Shown piece after piece: positions 10,845-22,449 of a stretch of 64,000 bases of DNA. The stretch's first letter is position 1; the number at the start of each line of letters is the position of its first letter. Where the stretch lies: NCBI RefSeq assembly GCF_001625215.2, contig NC_030385.2, positions 45,285,598-45,349,597 on the forward strand. Reading direction: 5' to 3'. The DNA is from Daucus carota subsp. sativus (Eukaryota > Streptophyta > Magnoliopsida > Apiales > Apiaceae). The notes beneath the pieces are model-generated. The model saw nothing but the letters and a program-made list of their open reading frames with translations, ran no database searches and had not been told where the DNA came from. The translations under genes and the position numbers were made by a program.

Positions 10845-12400
10845 TTATTCGCAGGCGGGTTTAGTGTCAAAACTGCTTAAGCATATAGCAAAGGCTTGGA
10901 AGGCAGACAGAGGGTAGCGATAATCCATAGTGAAAATGTCCTTCCCAATCTTTCCAAATTGCAGTATCACTTTCTCTTGTTCTGCGGATGGAATGTCTTG
11001 TGATATATCGACAGCTGCCACGAGCTGGAAGTTCTTGACTGATGCAACAGTGACACGACCTTTGAAATTCAGACACCAACACTGTAATTGCTCGTGCCAT
11101 CTAGGAGATTTATTTTTCAAAATTAATGGAGCTCTTGTACCATGAGCCAGTTCTGATATTTCTGAGAGGTCTGTACAGGGACAATATTTTTCATCAGTGC
11201 TATGCCCAAACGTCGATGGAGTAGGAGCAGTCCCGCCTTCCTGGATTGAAGCAAACGGTATGGCATGCATAGTACATTGCATTCTTCTTGGCCCTCTTGT
11301 GCGCAGAACATTAAGCTCGTATTTTATGGTTGCTGGTTTATGATTACCAACTGCTACACTTGGAGAAACCTTCTTTTTACATACTTTCTGACATGAATGG
11401 AGATCAGGTTCTGCTGGAGTTTCACATGGGGGCGGACTATTGTACACCACGAATTTGGTTCCAAGAAAATTAGATCTGTTGCATAAAATTTAATATGTGT
11501 GAGTGCTCACGAATGCGGAGCTTGAGATGAAAGGAGGGAATTACGTTATCAAAGCTCACCTCAACTTCCCAACATAAGCATCACTGGCTTGAGAAAAGTC
11601 ATTAGCAAGCAAGGATATTACAAATTCGGTTTTTGTGGCCTTTCTGATCTTCTTTGCTGTCAGCAACAATTTACTAGCTTCCCCTGCCAGAGCTGTAATT
11701 TAACAGAGAAGTCTTAGCATTGAAAGTGATTCTCAACATTGAAAACTGAGATTAATTGCATATAGAATAAACATGGTCACTGATTCTATCGCCTTTTTAA
11801 TCAATTTCATAAAGATTTATACGTGTTCTGAGTTACAGATTAACTGCTCGTTACCTGGACTAAGCCCAAGAAATAACCGATATGTTGATGTTCCCCTTTC
11901 CCTCTTTATATAGCATTGAAGTGGTGAATCCCTTGGTCCAGGCTTATAAAGGGGGAAAAAATCAACCATGAGAGAGTAAAGATGAGCAAGAACATAATTT
12001 AAAAGCTTTACATGTTAAGTCAGAAAAAAATTTAAAGAGGGCAAAAAACCGAAGCTACCTGCTTCAACGACATGGGGAATGTGAGCAAGCCACATTGTTC
12101 CGGTGTCCTAACAATCTCTTTAGTTGTATCTCTCCATGACTTGCAAACTGCAGCACAACAAACCACATCTCTCCGTGCAGGCCACTTCTCACGGACCTCT
12201 ATTTTGCGTATTATGTCAAGAAGCAACTCAGGAGGTAAATTAGCCCACCTGCTTTGCTGAACCGTTGTTGAGGGACATGGAAACCTTTCAGGGGCTACAT
12301 AAGACCGCCCACGATTAGTCCCACACTTCCGGTCAGCTGGCCTATTCGACGATCTCTCTGAACCCCCTTGACATTTGCCCAGTAAACATCTAAAAGGCAT
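10845..12400 (-). CDS. Tubby-like F-box protein (TULP)
   Basis: Four coding exons on the minus strand: 12400-12059, 11942-11855, 11692-11560 and 11475-10845, giving 397 aa in one frame. Exon 1 carries the F-box (residues about 50-90: [33 protein letters not shown]), which in this family binds SKP1/ASK adaptors of SCF ubiquitin ligases. Exons 2-4 form the tubby barrel ([27 protein letters not shown] to the invariant end [10 protein letters not shown]), which binds PI(4,5)P2 and can tether the protein to membranes. Length fits plant TLPs. The ATG of [10 protein letters not shown] is chosen because an in-frame TTG further upstream lies across a TTTCAG acceptor. A 5' UTR intron from about 12801 to 12424 is likely (ACAAG|GTATGG donor). 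Confidence 0.93.
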
Positions 12401-13330
12401 TTTGCAGAAGAATTCCTCTTCACCTGAAACCAAAATTAAAATGTCTTAAACACCTAGTTCTGACAATTGCATGATTCTATCATAGATAACATTCATGAAT
12501 CATGTATACGAATTTTCATAACAGCACAACAAATTGTTCAATTTTCATAACACAAAATAGAAATTGAATCGCTGAGAATTATTTTGAATAAAAAATCAAA
12601 TACAACAACAAGAAGCACATTCACAAATGAATGAAAAAAGTTAAAATTGTTTTTCATGTATTAATTCTCCCATTTCAACAATAGGCACCCGTGGAACCAG
12701 AGGAGGCTAACCTAAGCTACAATCCTGACTGAACTTCGGAAATCACACACTGACACACACACATAAGAAAAAAAAACGGAAACTCCATTCAGCTCCATAC
12801 CTTGTTGTATTATATTGTAATGAGAAAGTTGAAAGCATTTGCAACTGAGAGAGACTTATTGAGATCCACTAGAGTAGACAAGAGGCAAAGCTTCTGCTCA
12901 TTTCGAGTTTTCGATACTCAAAACCAAGCTGCTAACACAATATCAGATTGGAAAGTGCACCCTGAGTCACTTGGACAAATTCAATGAACTACGACTTTAG
13001 GTTACGTGTAAAAAATCAAAACGACTATTGTTTTGGAACGGAGAGAATACTAGAACCGATATAAATGTATAAAATATCAAGTAAGGATAAGTGTTTGTGT
13101 AATGAATAAGTTTGTTCCAATGTCTTGGACACAACAAAGAGAGTTTAGTGCAGTGTCTCTTCTCCTAACACCTTGTTTTCTTTTGACTAATGCAGAACAC
13201 TAGGTGAACATGCTGGCTGTGTCCACCGCGGCCACCACCGCACCGCGCGACCGGAGAATTTTTCGAGAAAATAAATGGGTGGAATTAAATTAAATTAATT
13301 TTTTTTGGGCAATTTTAACGAGGGGAGTGG
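12401..13330. promoter_or_regulatory. 5' UTR intron and promoter region of the tubby-like gene
   Basis: An acceptor at 12424 and a good donor at about 12801 on the minus strand imply a leader intron. Right of it is AT-rich DNA and a short CG-rich patch near 13220-13255. No protein-coding frame is convincing here. The TSS was not located. Confidence 0.4.
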
Positions 13331-14829
13331 GGTGCAGTGTGAGAAAGAGAGGTGAAAGCTTTATGCATGATCGGGGTGACACGTGGAGGACTGTGAGTGG
13401 GTGGCGCAAAGGCCAAATGGCCAATTCACTGCAGATTGGGGTAACGTTAGATGGACTCAAACCTTTTCTACTCGAGTATGGGTCCCCAGGCATGCAACCG
13501 AAAGTTAGACGCTAATCTTGTGAATTAACAACACACTTTTAAATCAGGATATCCTTCTCATAATTCTCGAACTCGTGAAAATTCCATATAAATATCATGG
13601 TATCGTGGCGGTTTGGTTAGCAGAAGCACGGCTGCTAATGGCTTCTGCTTTTTTAACTATTATCGTGACCGTTTGGTCAACAGAAGCACCAGCTGCTTCT
13701 GGCTTCTGTTTTTTTTATTGTTCATATAGATAAAAACTTCTTCTTTTCTAAACACTTATATATCTTTCACTTCTGCTTCAACTTTTAAATTCAAACAATT
13801 TAAAATTAGAAACAAATAAAAAGATTTAAAATTAAGAGTTAGGAGGATTATATTTTTATCAACTTAAGTTTTTCTTTATAAATAATTTATTAGGGCTTAT
13901 TTTTTAATTATTATTTTAATAACTCTTAAAATTTTTAATAATATAAAATTATTTAAATAAATAATTTAAACTCAACACTTATTATATTAAATCACCCTGA
14001 TAAATAAACAATAGGTCATAATTCAAAATCTACCGGGCTCCTAATCACAAAAAGCTTTTAACTCACTATTTTCATCGTACCTTTGGAATAAGATACATGT
14101 GTTTGATAATTTTTTACAGTTCCACGCAATTATCCGATTGCAAACATTTTACGTTTTTCGTGATTAAAACATTGGATAGAAAAAGACCCGTTGGAGGGTA
14201 ATAAAATCCGATGATTCCTTTTATAATAAATAATCGAATTACAAAGTAACAAATATTAATATGTATAACTTACAATTTCGTATCAATATGAATAGCTTAC
14301 AATTTCAGTCATTAATATGTATAATATCTATTATAGAAAAAGATTACTTACTTAATATTTTTTTTGTAATTTTCTTTTTGCCTTGACACACTCATGTAAC
14401 CATGCTTTTTAACTATTTATAGTCATCAGTATATTTTTTCCAAATGCGTGAGCTATAAGCCTGTTGTGTTATATTATGCAAAATCATGAAACAAGATGCA
14501 TGCTTTTTGGGTTATAATTATTGTCTTACAAGTTACAATGTGCTTTTATATAAGCCTCTTGTCGTTTAATATATTACAATATTCCTTTTCACTCTTTTAC
14601 TTTGACAATGAAACATCTACGTAACATGAAGTAAATTCATACACCATTCATATAACGAGATTTGAATTCAATTAACAAGAATAACAATAATAATATCGGA
14701 ATTAAGAAAAAACATTCTTGTGTTTGTGGATGGCTATACGGTTTAGAGGGGTCCGATTTCTCTTTTGTTTGTGGTTTGTTTTCTGGATCTTAAGTTTGCT
14801 TTTATTTTGTAATTTTAATTTAATTTGCA

Positions 14830-15170
14830 ATTTCAGTTTCGTTGTAGTCTCTCTTTAGTGAGAGTTTTGGTATTTCTTTCCTTTGTTTGTGAGAGTATGG
14901 TGTTTGATTTAGTGATAAGAGTTTTTATGGGATCACAATTATGGTCGATAGCTCAAACCGGACTAGTTCCAACTGAATATGGTGAAACGAGTACATGTAA
15001 ATATATCATCTTCAACAAATGACGTGATTGTATCAAAAAGAATGAGTTAATCAGCTATTGTTTCTATTTTATGGTTAGTTCGACACGACGCTATTGTTTC
15101 TATTTTATGGTTAGTTCGACACGACATTTTTTAGATACCGTATGACTTTTTATTATTGAATTGATACTTA
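14830..15170 (+). repeat. Degraded copy of the 17-kb retroposon family
   Basis: Shares ordered blocks with 17380-17710: a GTGAGAG-rich stretch, GGTCGATAGCTCAAAC, and near the 3' end GAT(A/G)CCGTATG followed by TTATTGAATT. The order is the same in both, so they are copies of one family. An exact 36-bp tandem duplication sits inside. No target duplication found, consistent with age. Confidence 0.6.
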
Positions 15171-16222
15171 CTCAAAGAAAAACAGAAAAAACAATCTTTT
15201 ACTAAGTTTATAAGTTTACCGAAAATAAAATACCAACATTATATTGTGCAAGAAATATATTATTTTAATGAGATGATTATTTAATCAAGGTTCACTGTAC
15301 ATAATTTTAAAATGATTTGAAATTGTTCATCGTGACATAGTTAAACTTCTTTAAATTAATAATATTTAGGAAAAAATTTATTACGTTATCGAGCGTAAAA
15401 ATACATTATCTGTTATCTATGTTATATATTATATTGGGGGCGTAAGAGAATATTATTTTAACGAGGTTATTATTCTTTTGATTATTATTTAATTGGGAGA
15501 TTCCAATGTATATAAATATTTTTAAATTTTAACAGAATAATATAAAATAATCAAACTATAATTATGCAAGCACCTAATATAATGTTGGGCCGTTTTTGTC
15601 ATGTGCAAAGGCTGGCCCTTAGCCGGGCCTGTGTGCTATTTCATGTCCCCGGACCATCTCACACACGCACGTGTGCAACTCTCTCTCCTCGCTAGAAGCT
15701 TTAAATTTTAATTTTTTGTTTGTTTAATGTGTCAATTAATTTTTTGAATTAGAATTAAAAGTATCATGGAACATAGTTAGTATATATCATAATCAAGACA
15801 CTAACTGATGACAGGATATAAGTTGCATTAATTTTAATAATTTAGAGCACTTCCGATAGTGATAGAAAGTTGTGTGTTTAACGATTACCATTCAATGTGC
15901 TAGACAGGAGATATAGATGGGGACTCGCAAATTAGATAAGAAATCGATCAGCATCTTCCTCGACATTGAAATATCTGGTACCAATTCCGGAACAACTTTC
16001 GTTATGTAGGGGACGTTTAAATCACAAGTCTCAGAAAAATTGTAAAGAATGATTTACACTCCAAATAAAATTAGAATTCGCATTCATATCACAAAATTAC
16101 TAATCTAAAATCACTAATGGGTTTGAGTATCTAATTCTTGTTAAACGGACACATTAAATATGAATTAAATGTCTTTATAATTATAATCAATTTAAGTTTC
16201 TACTAATTGTAAAATATATCAA

Positions 16223-16275
16223 AATGCGACCTTTGGTGTTTTTTTTTTTTTTTTACAGAGAATGCGGCCTTTGGT
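16223..16275. repeat. Poly(T) micro-insertion with 15-bp target duplication
   Basis: AATGCGACCTTTGGT (16223-16237) and AATGCGGCCTTTGGT (16261-16275) flank a poly(T) run ending ACAGAG, i.e. CTCTGT plus poly(A) on the minus strand. Confidence 0.85.
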
Positions 16276-16373
16276 TAAAATCATCAAATTATATAAATTT
16301 ATTGGTATACACAATATGACGGATTTAGAATTTTGAAGAAGCCATAGCTTCTAACACTTTTCTAAACAGGTTA

Positions 16374-16700
16374 GGATGTGGCGTTGTTTGGAAGTTAGAT
16401 GTTTGAGCAAAAATTAGAGGTTTGACCACTAGAATCCGCTAATTTTAGTGTTTGGTAATTATCGGATTGAAATAGAGGTTTGGGTCCAAAAAGCTAATTT
16501 TGAAAAAGCTACTTCGAGGAGCGTTTTGGATTAGAGGTTTTGGTTTGTGTCAGAAAAAGCTAATCAATCAGCTATTTACCAAACAGTTTTACGAGAAACA
16601 GCTAATCCAATCCGCTAGTCAAAACATCAAATTCAATCAGCTAGTCAGAACATCTAGTTCAATCCGCTAACCGCTGACCATTAATCCCCAAACAGAACCT
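16374..16700. mobile_element. MITE-like element with TTGTTTGG/CCAAACAG ends
   Basis: The left end carries TTGTTTGG and the right end CCCCAAACAGAACC, an imperfect inverted pair. The interior repeats AATCCGCTA, CAGCTAGTCA and GCTAATC motifs, as in short non-autonomous DNA transposons. No clean target duplication was found, so the superfamily is left open. Confidence 0.45.
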
Positions 16701-17073
16701 GTTTCTTTTTTAAAAAATTTTAAAGGTCAGTCGATACTAGAAGTGAGCTACTTCGTTAACTTTTGAGCTCCGTATGTTTGTCGGAATACCCTGGTCCGAG
16801 CTCTGTATAAGCGGAAGGAGAACTCGCATGTTTGCAACTATGTTGGAAGTGATTAGGAGTGGACTTGGATCCTATGGATGCATAGTTAGGTCATAGGTGG
16901 CATTTGGAAGCAGCTATCTGTTTGCTGTTATTACGTTTCATTTTGGGACATTGAAAGGGACAACTCTCTTATCCTAGATCACACTTCGTTTCTATCTTGC
17001 ATTTTTGGTAACTTGCGATTTAAGGAGTAAAGTGGACGAGGTCTTGATTTAGGCGTGTATTTAACAGGATTTT

Positions 17074-17737
17074 AATAGATTAATGATAATTCAATTTTCT
17101 TTTTCTCTCTTCTCTCCAGCCGCCTCCTATTTTCATCTCCGACGGGGCTTTCCACCGGAAACATCGGTTTCCGGTGGAAAGCCCCAAATCTTTTCGTTTG
17201 ATTGCTAGTTTTTGATTGTTCTTGCTTTTTCATTGAGTTTCTTAATAAATCTCCATATTCGGAGAAAGTTTTCTTAGATCTATATCACCGAAACTTTCGA
17301 TTTTCGTTCTTATTCGCTTCCAGAAGCCTTTTTGGATTTGTGAGTGGATCGATTATCTCCTGAGCGTCGTAGTGCAGATCTAATTGTTTTAGTTTGTTTT
17401 GATTATAGTTTGATTTCTCTCCCTGGTGAGAGTGTGTGATTTTTCTCTCCTTTTGTGAGAGTGGTTTGGATTCATCGATAAAACCTTTCGGGAATTGCAT
17501 TTGTGGTCGATAGCTCAAACGGAGTTTTTGGAAAAGATGGTGAACATAGAGCAAAAATTTATACATGTACCATCGTCAATTTCAACATTGCTTATTTGTC
17601 TCATCTTAGGTATGAAGACAGGCATGTTAATTTTTTCTATGTTTGTTCAACTCGATCATTCTTGTAGATGCCGTATGGCCATTATTTATTGAATTATCTC
17701 CTTTTCTTAAAAAAAAAAATAGATTAATGATAATTCA
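17074..17737 (+). mobile_element. Non-LTR retroposon with poly(A) tail and 20-bp target duplication
   Basis: The exact 20-bp direct repeat aatagattaatgataattca occurs at 17074-17093 and 17718-17737. The intervening 624 bp starts with a CT-rich 5' end and finishes in an 11-base A run (17709-17719). This is the signature of target-primed reverse transcription (LINE or LINE-mobilised non-autonomous element). It has no long open frame, so it is non-autonomous. The perfect target duplication indicates recent insertion. A perfect hairpin lies near its 5' end. Confidence 0.88.
17144..17185. repeat. Perfect 19-bp inverted repeat with 4-base loop
   Basis: The left arm 17144-17162 (ggggctttccaccggaaac) and the right arm 17167-17185 are exact complements around ATCG. 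In the retroposon transcript this would be a very stable hairpin about 50 bases from the 5' end. Confidence 0.95.
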
Positions 17738-17942
17738 TAAATTTTGATTATTGATATCTGGTTTTGATTTAATGTGAATTTCTGATAAAATGTCACAGAA
17801 TTGAGATAAAATTTTGGAATTTAGTTGTAATGTTTTAAAATTTCATAATTATAGTAGGATTTCAGAAAACATCAAATTAACTGAACAATCTCGCATGATC
17901 CATTATTTTATGAATTCAAAATTCATCAGAATTTGAATATCA
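17738..17942. other. AT-rich spacer
   Basis: Short AT-rich sequence between the retroposon and the Helitron. Nothing recognised. Confidence 0.5.
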
Positions 17943-19090
17943 CTAGTTGAGAAACCGCGCGTTGCGGCGGCCTATAAAAATTATATTAATGATTTAATAT
18001 TAATATTTGCAAAATAAAATAATTTTGTGGCTGTCTATAAAAAGTATATTCATGTTTCAAAATTAATATTTGTAGGATAAAATAAATTTATATTATAAAA
18101 ATCTTGATGTAATACCAATACTAATATATAAAATTACAAAATTGTACTATAATTCATGGTGGAAAATGAAAATACTTATACACGTAATTAACAATTTAAA
18201 GCATGACAAATCTTTATTTTATTTATTTTATTTTTTTTGAAAAGTAATCATGTTCTTACATTGTCACCTTCCTCCAATTTTTTTTTTTCCTGTATACAAA
18301 ATAAAATATATAAAAATTAACAACAACATGTCAGATGAACAAAACAAATATTATAAAAGAATAACCAACATACATCACTAATAGTTAATTTATTGATATC
18401 AACCATCAATATCATATGAAGACTATATTCTTTTCCCGTGTTTGGATTTGTCGACTCCAATATAACGGTCTATAACTACCTTTGTTTGCAACAATCTTTA
18501 TTTTTTTAATATTGTATAAACAGCCTTCACTTGGCACCTCGAGTTAGAAATCGAGCAACAGAACTATCACCAGAGAGAAGTAGGGTTGTGGTATTGAGAG
18601 AGAGGAGGTTGTATTTATATGATCCAAAACCCTACCATCTATAGAAGTATTTATAGGTGCAGAGAGACTTGTGTGCTGCTCTTTCCCATAATTGAATAAT
18701 CCGAACAAAATCAGATTAAAACTTTCAAGTTACTATATTCCATAAATAATATGTCTTTCCCATAATTAAATAATTTGAAACAAAATCAGATTAAAATTTT
18801 CAAAATACTATATTCCATAAATAATCTGAAAATATGTATTTCCCATAATTAAATAATTTGAAACAAAATCAGATTAAAATTTTCAAGATACTATATTCCA
18901 TAAATAATCTGAAACAAAATCAGATTCTGAAACTTGCTTCTAATATTCCTGAAACTTAAAAAGGTAGTTTTAATTTTTGATATTTTTCATCCAAAAATTC
19001 CAGAAAATTAGAAAAATAAAACGGAGCGATGTGAGAGGCGCCACCTACACGCCCCACGCTTCTCCTTTATATAAGTATATTGAATATTGA
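17943..19090 (-). mobile_element. Non-autonomous Helitron
   Basis: On the minus strand the element starts TCAATATTCAATATACTT after an A, and ends with a GC-rich near-palindrome (CCGCCGCAACGCGCGG), a short spacer TTTCTCAA and CTAG followed by T. TC start, 3' hairpin, CTRR end and A/T insertion without target duplication are the Helitron hallmarks. Near the 5' end is the AAAGGAGAAGC plus GC-rich segment seen in other plant Helitrons. At 1148 bp with no Rep/helicase it must be mobilised in trans. It contains a threefold tandem repeat. Confidence 0.72.
18681..18922. repeat. Three tandem copies of a 74-84 bp unit
   Basis: Units begin at 18681, 18755 and 18839, each running TTTCCCATAATT..AATCAGATTAAA..CTATATTCCATAAATAAT. 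Copies 2 and 3 are nearly identical; copy 1 is more diverged. They lie inside the Helitron. Confidence 0.9.
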
Positions 19091-20445
19091 TTGTATTTTA
19101 ATGGATCTTAAGTAATTTCAATTGAATACCATTATATTTTTAAATATATTTTAAAATCCTGATTGATCATCATCAGTTTTTATAGGATAATTTGAAATCT
19201 TAATTAAATCCGAGTCAAATACATGTGATTACGCTCAACAAAAATTGAGTTCTTAATATAAAAGAGATCTATCATATCATAATCTTTTTCCATTGTAATT
19301 TATACCGGTCTTCTCAGCGGCATAAAGACAATTCACATAGTTCAAATTACATGTACTTCAACCAATATGAATATTAATTAAAAGAATAATAATAATGTTG
19401 ATAAAAACAAAGTGGAAGAAATCAAAGTAATAAAGACAAGGAGGATAAATTGGGTGGAGATATTGGTTCTTTTGTTTGTCATTTACCAAATCCTATTTTG
19501 TTGCCTCCTTTTGCCTTTAAAGATTCATACATACATCTGTGTGTATAAGAACTGGTCCATACTTTAAAAAGAAAAGAAGCCATCATGTAACAAATACTCC
19601 TACCTGAGTTTCTATATGGATCATTAGTTGTACATACATGATATATATGTGAATACAAAGCAAGGTTTGGTGAAAAAAAAAAGATAAAAATTGACACAAT
19701 TTTATTTTGAAAAAAATGACAATTAAAATGGCAGTTTCTCGATGGTTACAAAAAATCTCAATGCTTAACAATACCAGCTAAAATATATGCCATTGACTAA
19801 ATTTTAATACACAAATTTGTACATCTTTTTCAATAGTTATATAATAAGAAAATCCCAGTATTTAATAATATCAATTGAAATATTCATCACTTACTCCTAC
19901 TTTAGGGCACAATTTTGTACATATGAATCTTAAAAAGAGTTCATCAATGAAACTTAGGTACGAATTTTGTTACTACTTGAATTTTAGAAATTAAAACATC
20001 AATATTGACCGATGAGGAGACTTTTTTTTTTTTTTTTACGAAAGAGGAGTCTGTTCAGTTTAGTGGAAGCTTGTAAAAAAATTTGATTATTGGGTTCATT
20101 TGCTATTGGGCCAATTGTTTCTTGGCTTTGAATAGTTGAGTAAAAAGAATAGAAAGTATTGAAGTTCACTGTGCTCCTAGGAAACTGCCGCCACAAAGAA
20201 GAAGAGTGTTTAATGTTTTGGGCTAAATCTGTATTGACCAGTCCACTTTGTACACCAGGCCCAACCCATCAATGTCCGCTACAAGGATAGCTTTGCTCCT
20301 TTTTATTTGCATGGCAAGACTCCTGACTTTTTAATCTTATTATAAAAACGTTTTTTTTTATGCTTAAAAAAAAATAACGATTTTTTTTTATGATGGTCCG
20401 GGCATACTAAGCACCAAAATTTTTAAATTTGAATGATTTCGACTT
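19091..20445. other. AT-rich intergenic DNA
   Basis: No exon recognised. It contains two poly(T)/poly(A) micro-insertions with flanking direct repeats (20014-20052; 20347-20392) and otherwise unique AT-rich sequence. Confidence 0.5.
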
Positions 20446-20819
20446 GAGCATCTTCAAGAGACTCTTCATTTAGGCTCCTAACTTGAGATTTGAGGAGAGA
20501 GAGGAAAAATGTTGCTCGAAGAGTGGCTCTTAAATCACTAAGAGCCTCTTGTTTCTCTTTCCTCTCTCCTCAAAGTTAGGAGCCACCACATGGCTCCTAA
20601 CTTATTTTTTCACAATAAAAATATCTTTCCCTCCAATTCACCTCTATTTTTCCTTCTCCTTTGTTATAGTGGAGCCCAATATATGAATAAAATATGAAAT
20701 AGAGAAGAGATGTAGAGAGTATTGTTGGAGTTTACACTCTTAACTTTGTCCTAAATTACTAAGAGCCACATTTTTTATATTATATTTAGGAGCCAACAAG
20801 GAGGCTCTTGGAGATGCTC
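20446..20819. mobile_element. PIF/Harbinger-like MITE, 374 bp
   Basis: Terminal inverted repeats GAGCATCTTCAAGAG at left and CTCTTGGAGATGCTC at right, extending imperfectly to about 30 bp. Interior motifs (TGTTGGAGTT, TCCTAAATTACTA, TTATATTATATTTAGG) match the element at 31703-32077, which has nearly the same length. Target duplication is not clean here. Confidence 0.75.
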
Positions 20820-21495
20820 TATTCCTAATAATGGTGGACCGCCTACATTTACAACAACCAAACCAATCAAAACCCTTCAATTTTATAAATGTTAGTGCTT
20901 AGCATATGCACATGAGCACACACTACAAACCCTTATAATAATATTATTATTATGTCATCTCATCTGCACATAAATAATGTAATATTAATTTAATAAATTT
21001 TATAATATTGTAATAAACATGTTAATATTTTTCTGTAAATATTGTATATAAACGCAACGAACTCAGATTTATATATCACTAAAACTAAAATATTATTATG
21101 GCAAAAAAAAACTAAAATATTAATATTTTTAATTGATCGGTATTTAGACTGTTTTAATAATATTTTAATACAATTAAATATATTTAAAAGTTTTAACCGT
21201 TTTTTTTAAGACCTATTTATTTATAGATAGATCTTGACTGATTTGAGTACTAAAGAATTATTTGACGTGGCACCAATTTTTTGTTTCATCCGGGTAATGT
21301 CGATGTCGTAGTCACGGATAACTACTATCTTCATGCTACATAAATCCTGTGGGTTTTAGCAGAATAAAATATGTCACGCCCACAGATAAATCACATACGA
21401 CTTTCATATCATACTCATCAACAAGCTACCACTAGCGAGTATATTTATTATACTCAGCTCCGTCCTCGTAGTGTGATATATTTGGTACCGGCAGT
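20820..21495. other. AT-rich intergenic DNA
   Basis: No gene seen. It holds a poly(A) micro-insertion with a 15-bp exact duplication (21081-21122). A short frame beginning at 21371 has no recognisable homology and is not called. Confidence 0.5.
21081..21122. repeat. Poly(A) micro-insertion with 15-bp target duplication
   Basis: AAAACTAAAATATTA is at 21081-21095 and 21108-21122; the insert is TTATGGCAAAAA. Confidence 0.8.
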
Positions 21496-22073
21496 TAGGG
21501 CTGTACATTCAATCCGCTCAACCGCATCAACCGCAACAACCACCCGCAACCGATCCGTGTATTATGGATAACCGCACAATGTGGACGATCGCGGATGGAT
21601 TTTTTAATAACCATTAATTTGCGGTTTGGTTGCGGATTCATTTTTTTTAAAACCGCAAAAAACCAACCGCAACCGCCAACCGCACATTATATAAATTTAA
21701 ATATTTTTATTATATATGTTTATATATTTACATATAGATATTCACATAAATTAAAAAAAGTTACTAAATTAATGAAATTTGGACTCTTTGAGCAAGGCCC
21801 AGTATAAATTAGTCAATGTGTCCATGATTGTAATTTATTTCATGCTCCAAATGGAAACTTATATCAGAGTGTATGATAGAACTTCTTTGTCTAACTATTT
21901 TAGCGGTTGAACCGCAACTCAAACCGCAACCAACCGCAATTACGTGGGTGGATTTGGTTGGTTTTTTTTAACCAACGGTTTGGTCGCGGTTTGAGATTTT
22001 AGAAAACCGCAAGTTGCGGTTTGATTCGGTTATTACCCTCCAACCGAACCAATCCGAACCGCGTACAGGCCTA
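21496..22073. mobile_element. hAT-type MITE, 578 bp
   Basis: Inverted ends TAGGGCTGTAC and GTACAGGCCTA differ at one base. An 8-bp target duplication CCGGCAGT flanks it (21488-21495 and 22074-22081). The interior is rich in AACCGCAACC/GGTTGCGGTT motifs in both orientations. The 8-bp duplication and TAGGG ends fit the hAT superfamily; no transposase is present. Confidence 0.85.
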
Positions 22074-22077
22074 CCGG

Positions 22078-22449
22078 CAGTGTTCTAAAAATCCCCGATT
22101 TAACCGATAAATCCCCGATTAATCCCCTGCAAGGTCGCCCACCGATTCGATTTTTGAAATCCGATTAATCCTTATATATATTTCATAATCGAAGTATATG
22201 TGATAAATTATTAAAATTAAAATACTATATTACTTTAAATATGAATAATTATAGAGTTTATAAATCTAGTAAATATATTAGTTACTAAATAACTAATATA
22301 ATAATGACTAAATATTAAATAATATTTTAATATTAAAATAAACCCGATTTTAACTCCGATTAATCCTTCCGATTAATCCCCGATTTCCGATTAATCCTTA
22401 AATCAGTAGCTCAACCGATTATGTCCGATTCCCGATTTCTGTAACACTG
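22078..22449. mobile_element. MITE with CAGTGTT ends, host of the hAT insertion
   Basis: Inverted termini CAGTGTTCTAAAAATC at left and GATTTCTGTAACACTG at right. The interior repeats CCGATTAATCC motifs. The left tip is shared with the target duplication of the adjacent hAT MITE, so that element landed at this element's end. Probably also hAT-like; flanking duplications are degraded. Confidence 0.7.

Larger units (their letters stand above)
13331..16373. other. AT-rich intergenic DNA with degraded repeats
   Basis: No gene recognised. It holds two diverged 60-bp tandem copies rich in GCAGAAGC/GGCTTCTG motifs (13602-13661, 13662-13723), an older relative of the retroposon at 17 kb (about 14830-15170), an exact 36-bp tandem repeat (15054-15089, 15090-15125) and a poly(T) micro-insertion at 16223-16275. 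Confidence 0.5.

Noticed and set aside
12401-12433. Upstream N-terminal extension of the tubby-like protein
   Set aside because: The extension would start at TTG and cross a TTTCAG acceptor; the ATG at 12400 fits better.
18540-18680. A solo LTR with TATA-like motifs
   Set aside because: No TG..CA ends or target duplication; the segment lies within the Helitron boundaries.
20014-20052. Poly(T) micro-insertion with 9-bp repeats
   Set aside because: The flanking match is short and imperfect, so it is kept only as weak support for the class.
20345-20392. Poly(A) insertion between two ACG-T9-ATG blocks
   Set aside because: The direct repeats are mostly homopolymer and differ by an indel; slippage is an equal explanation.
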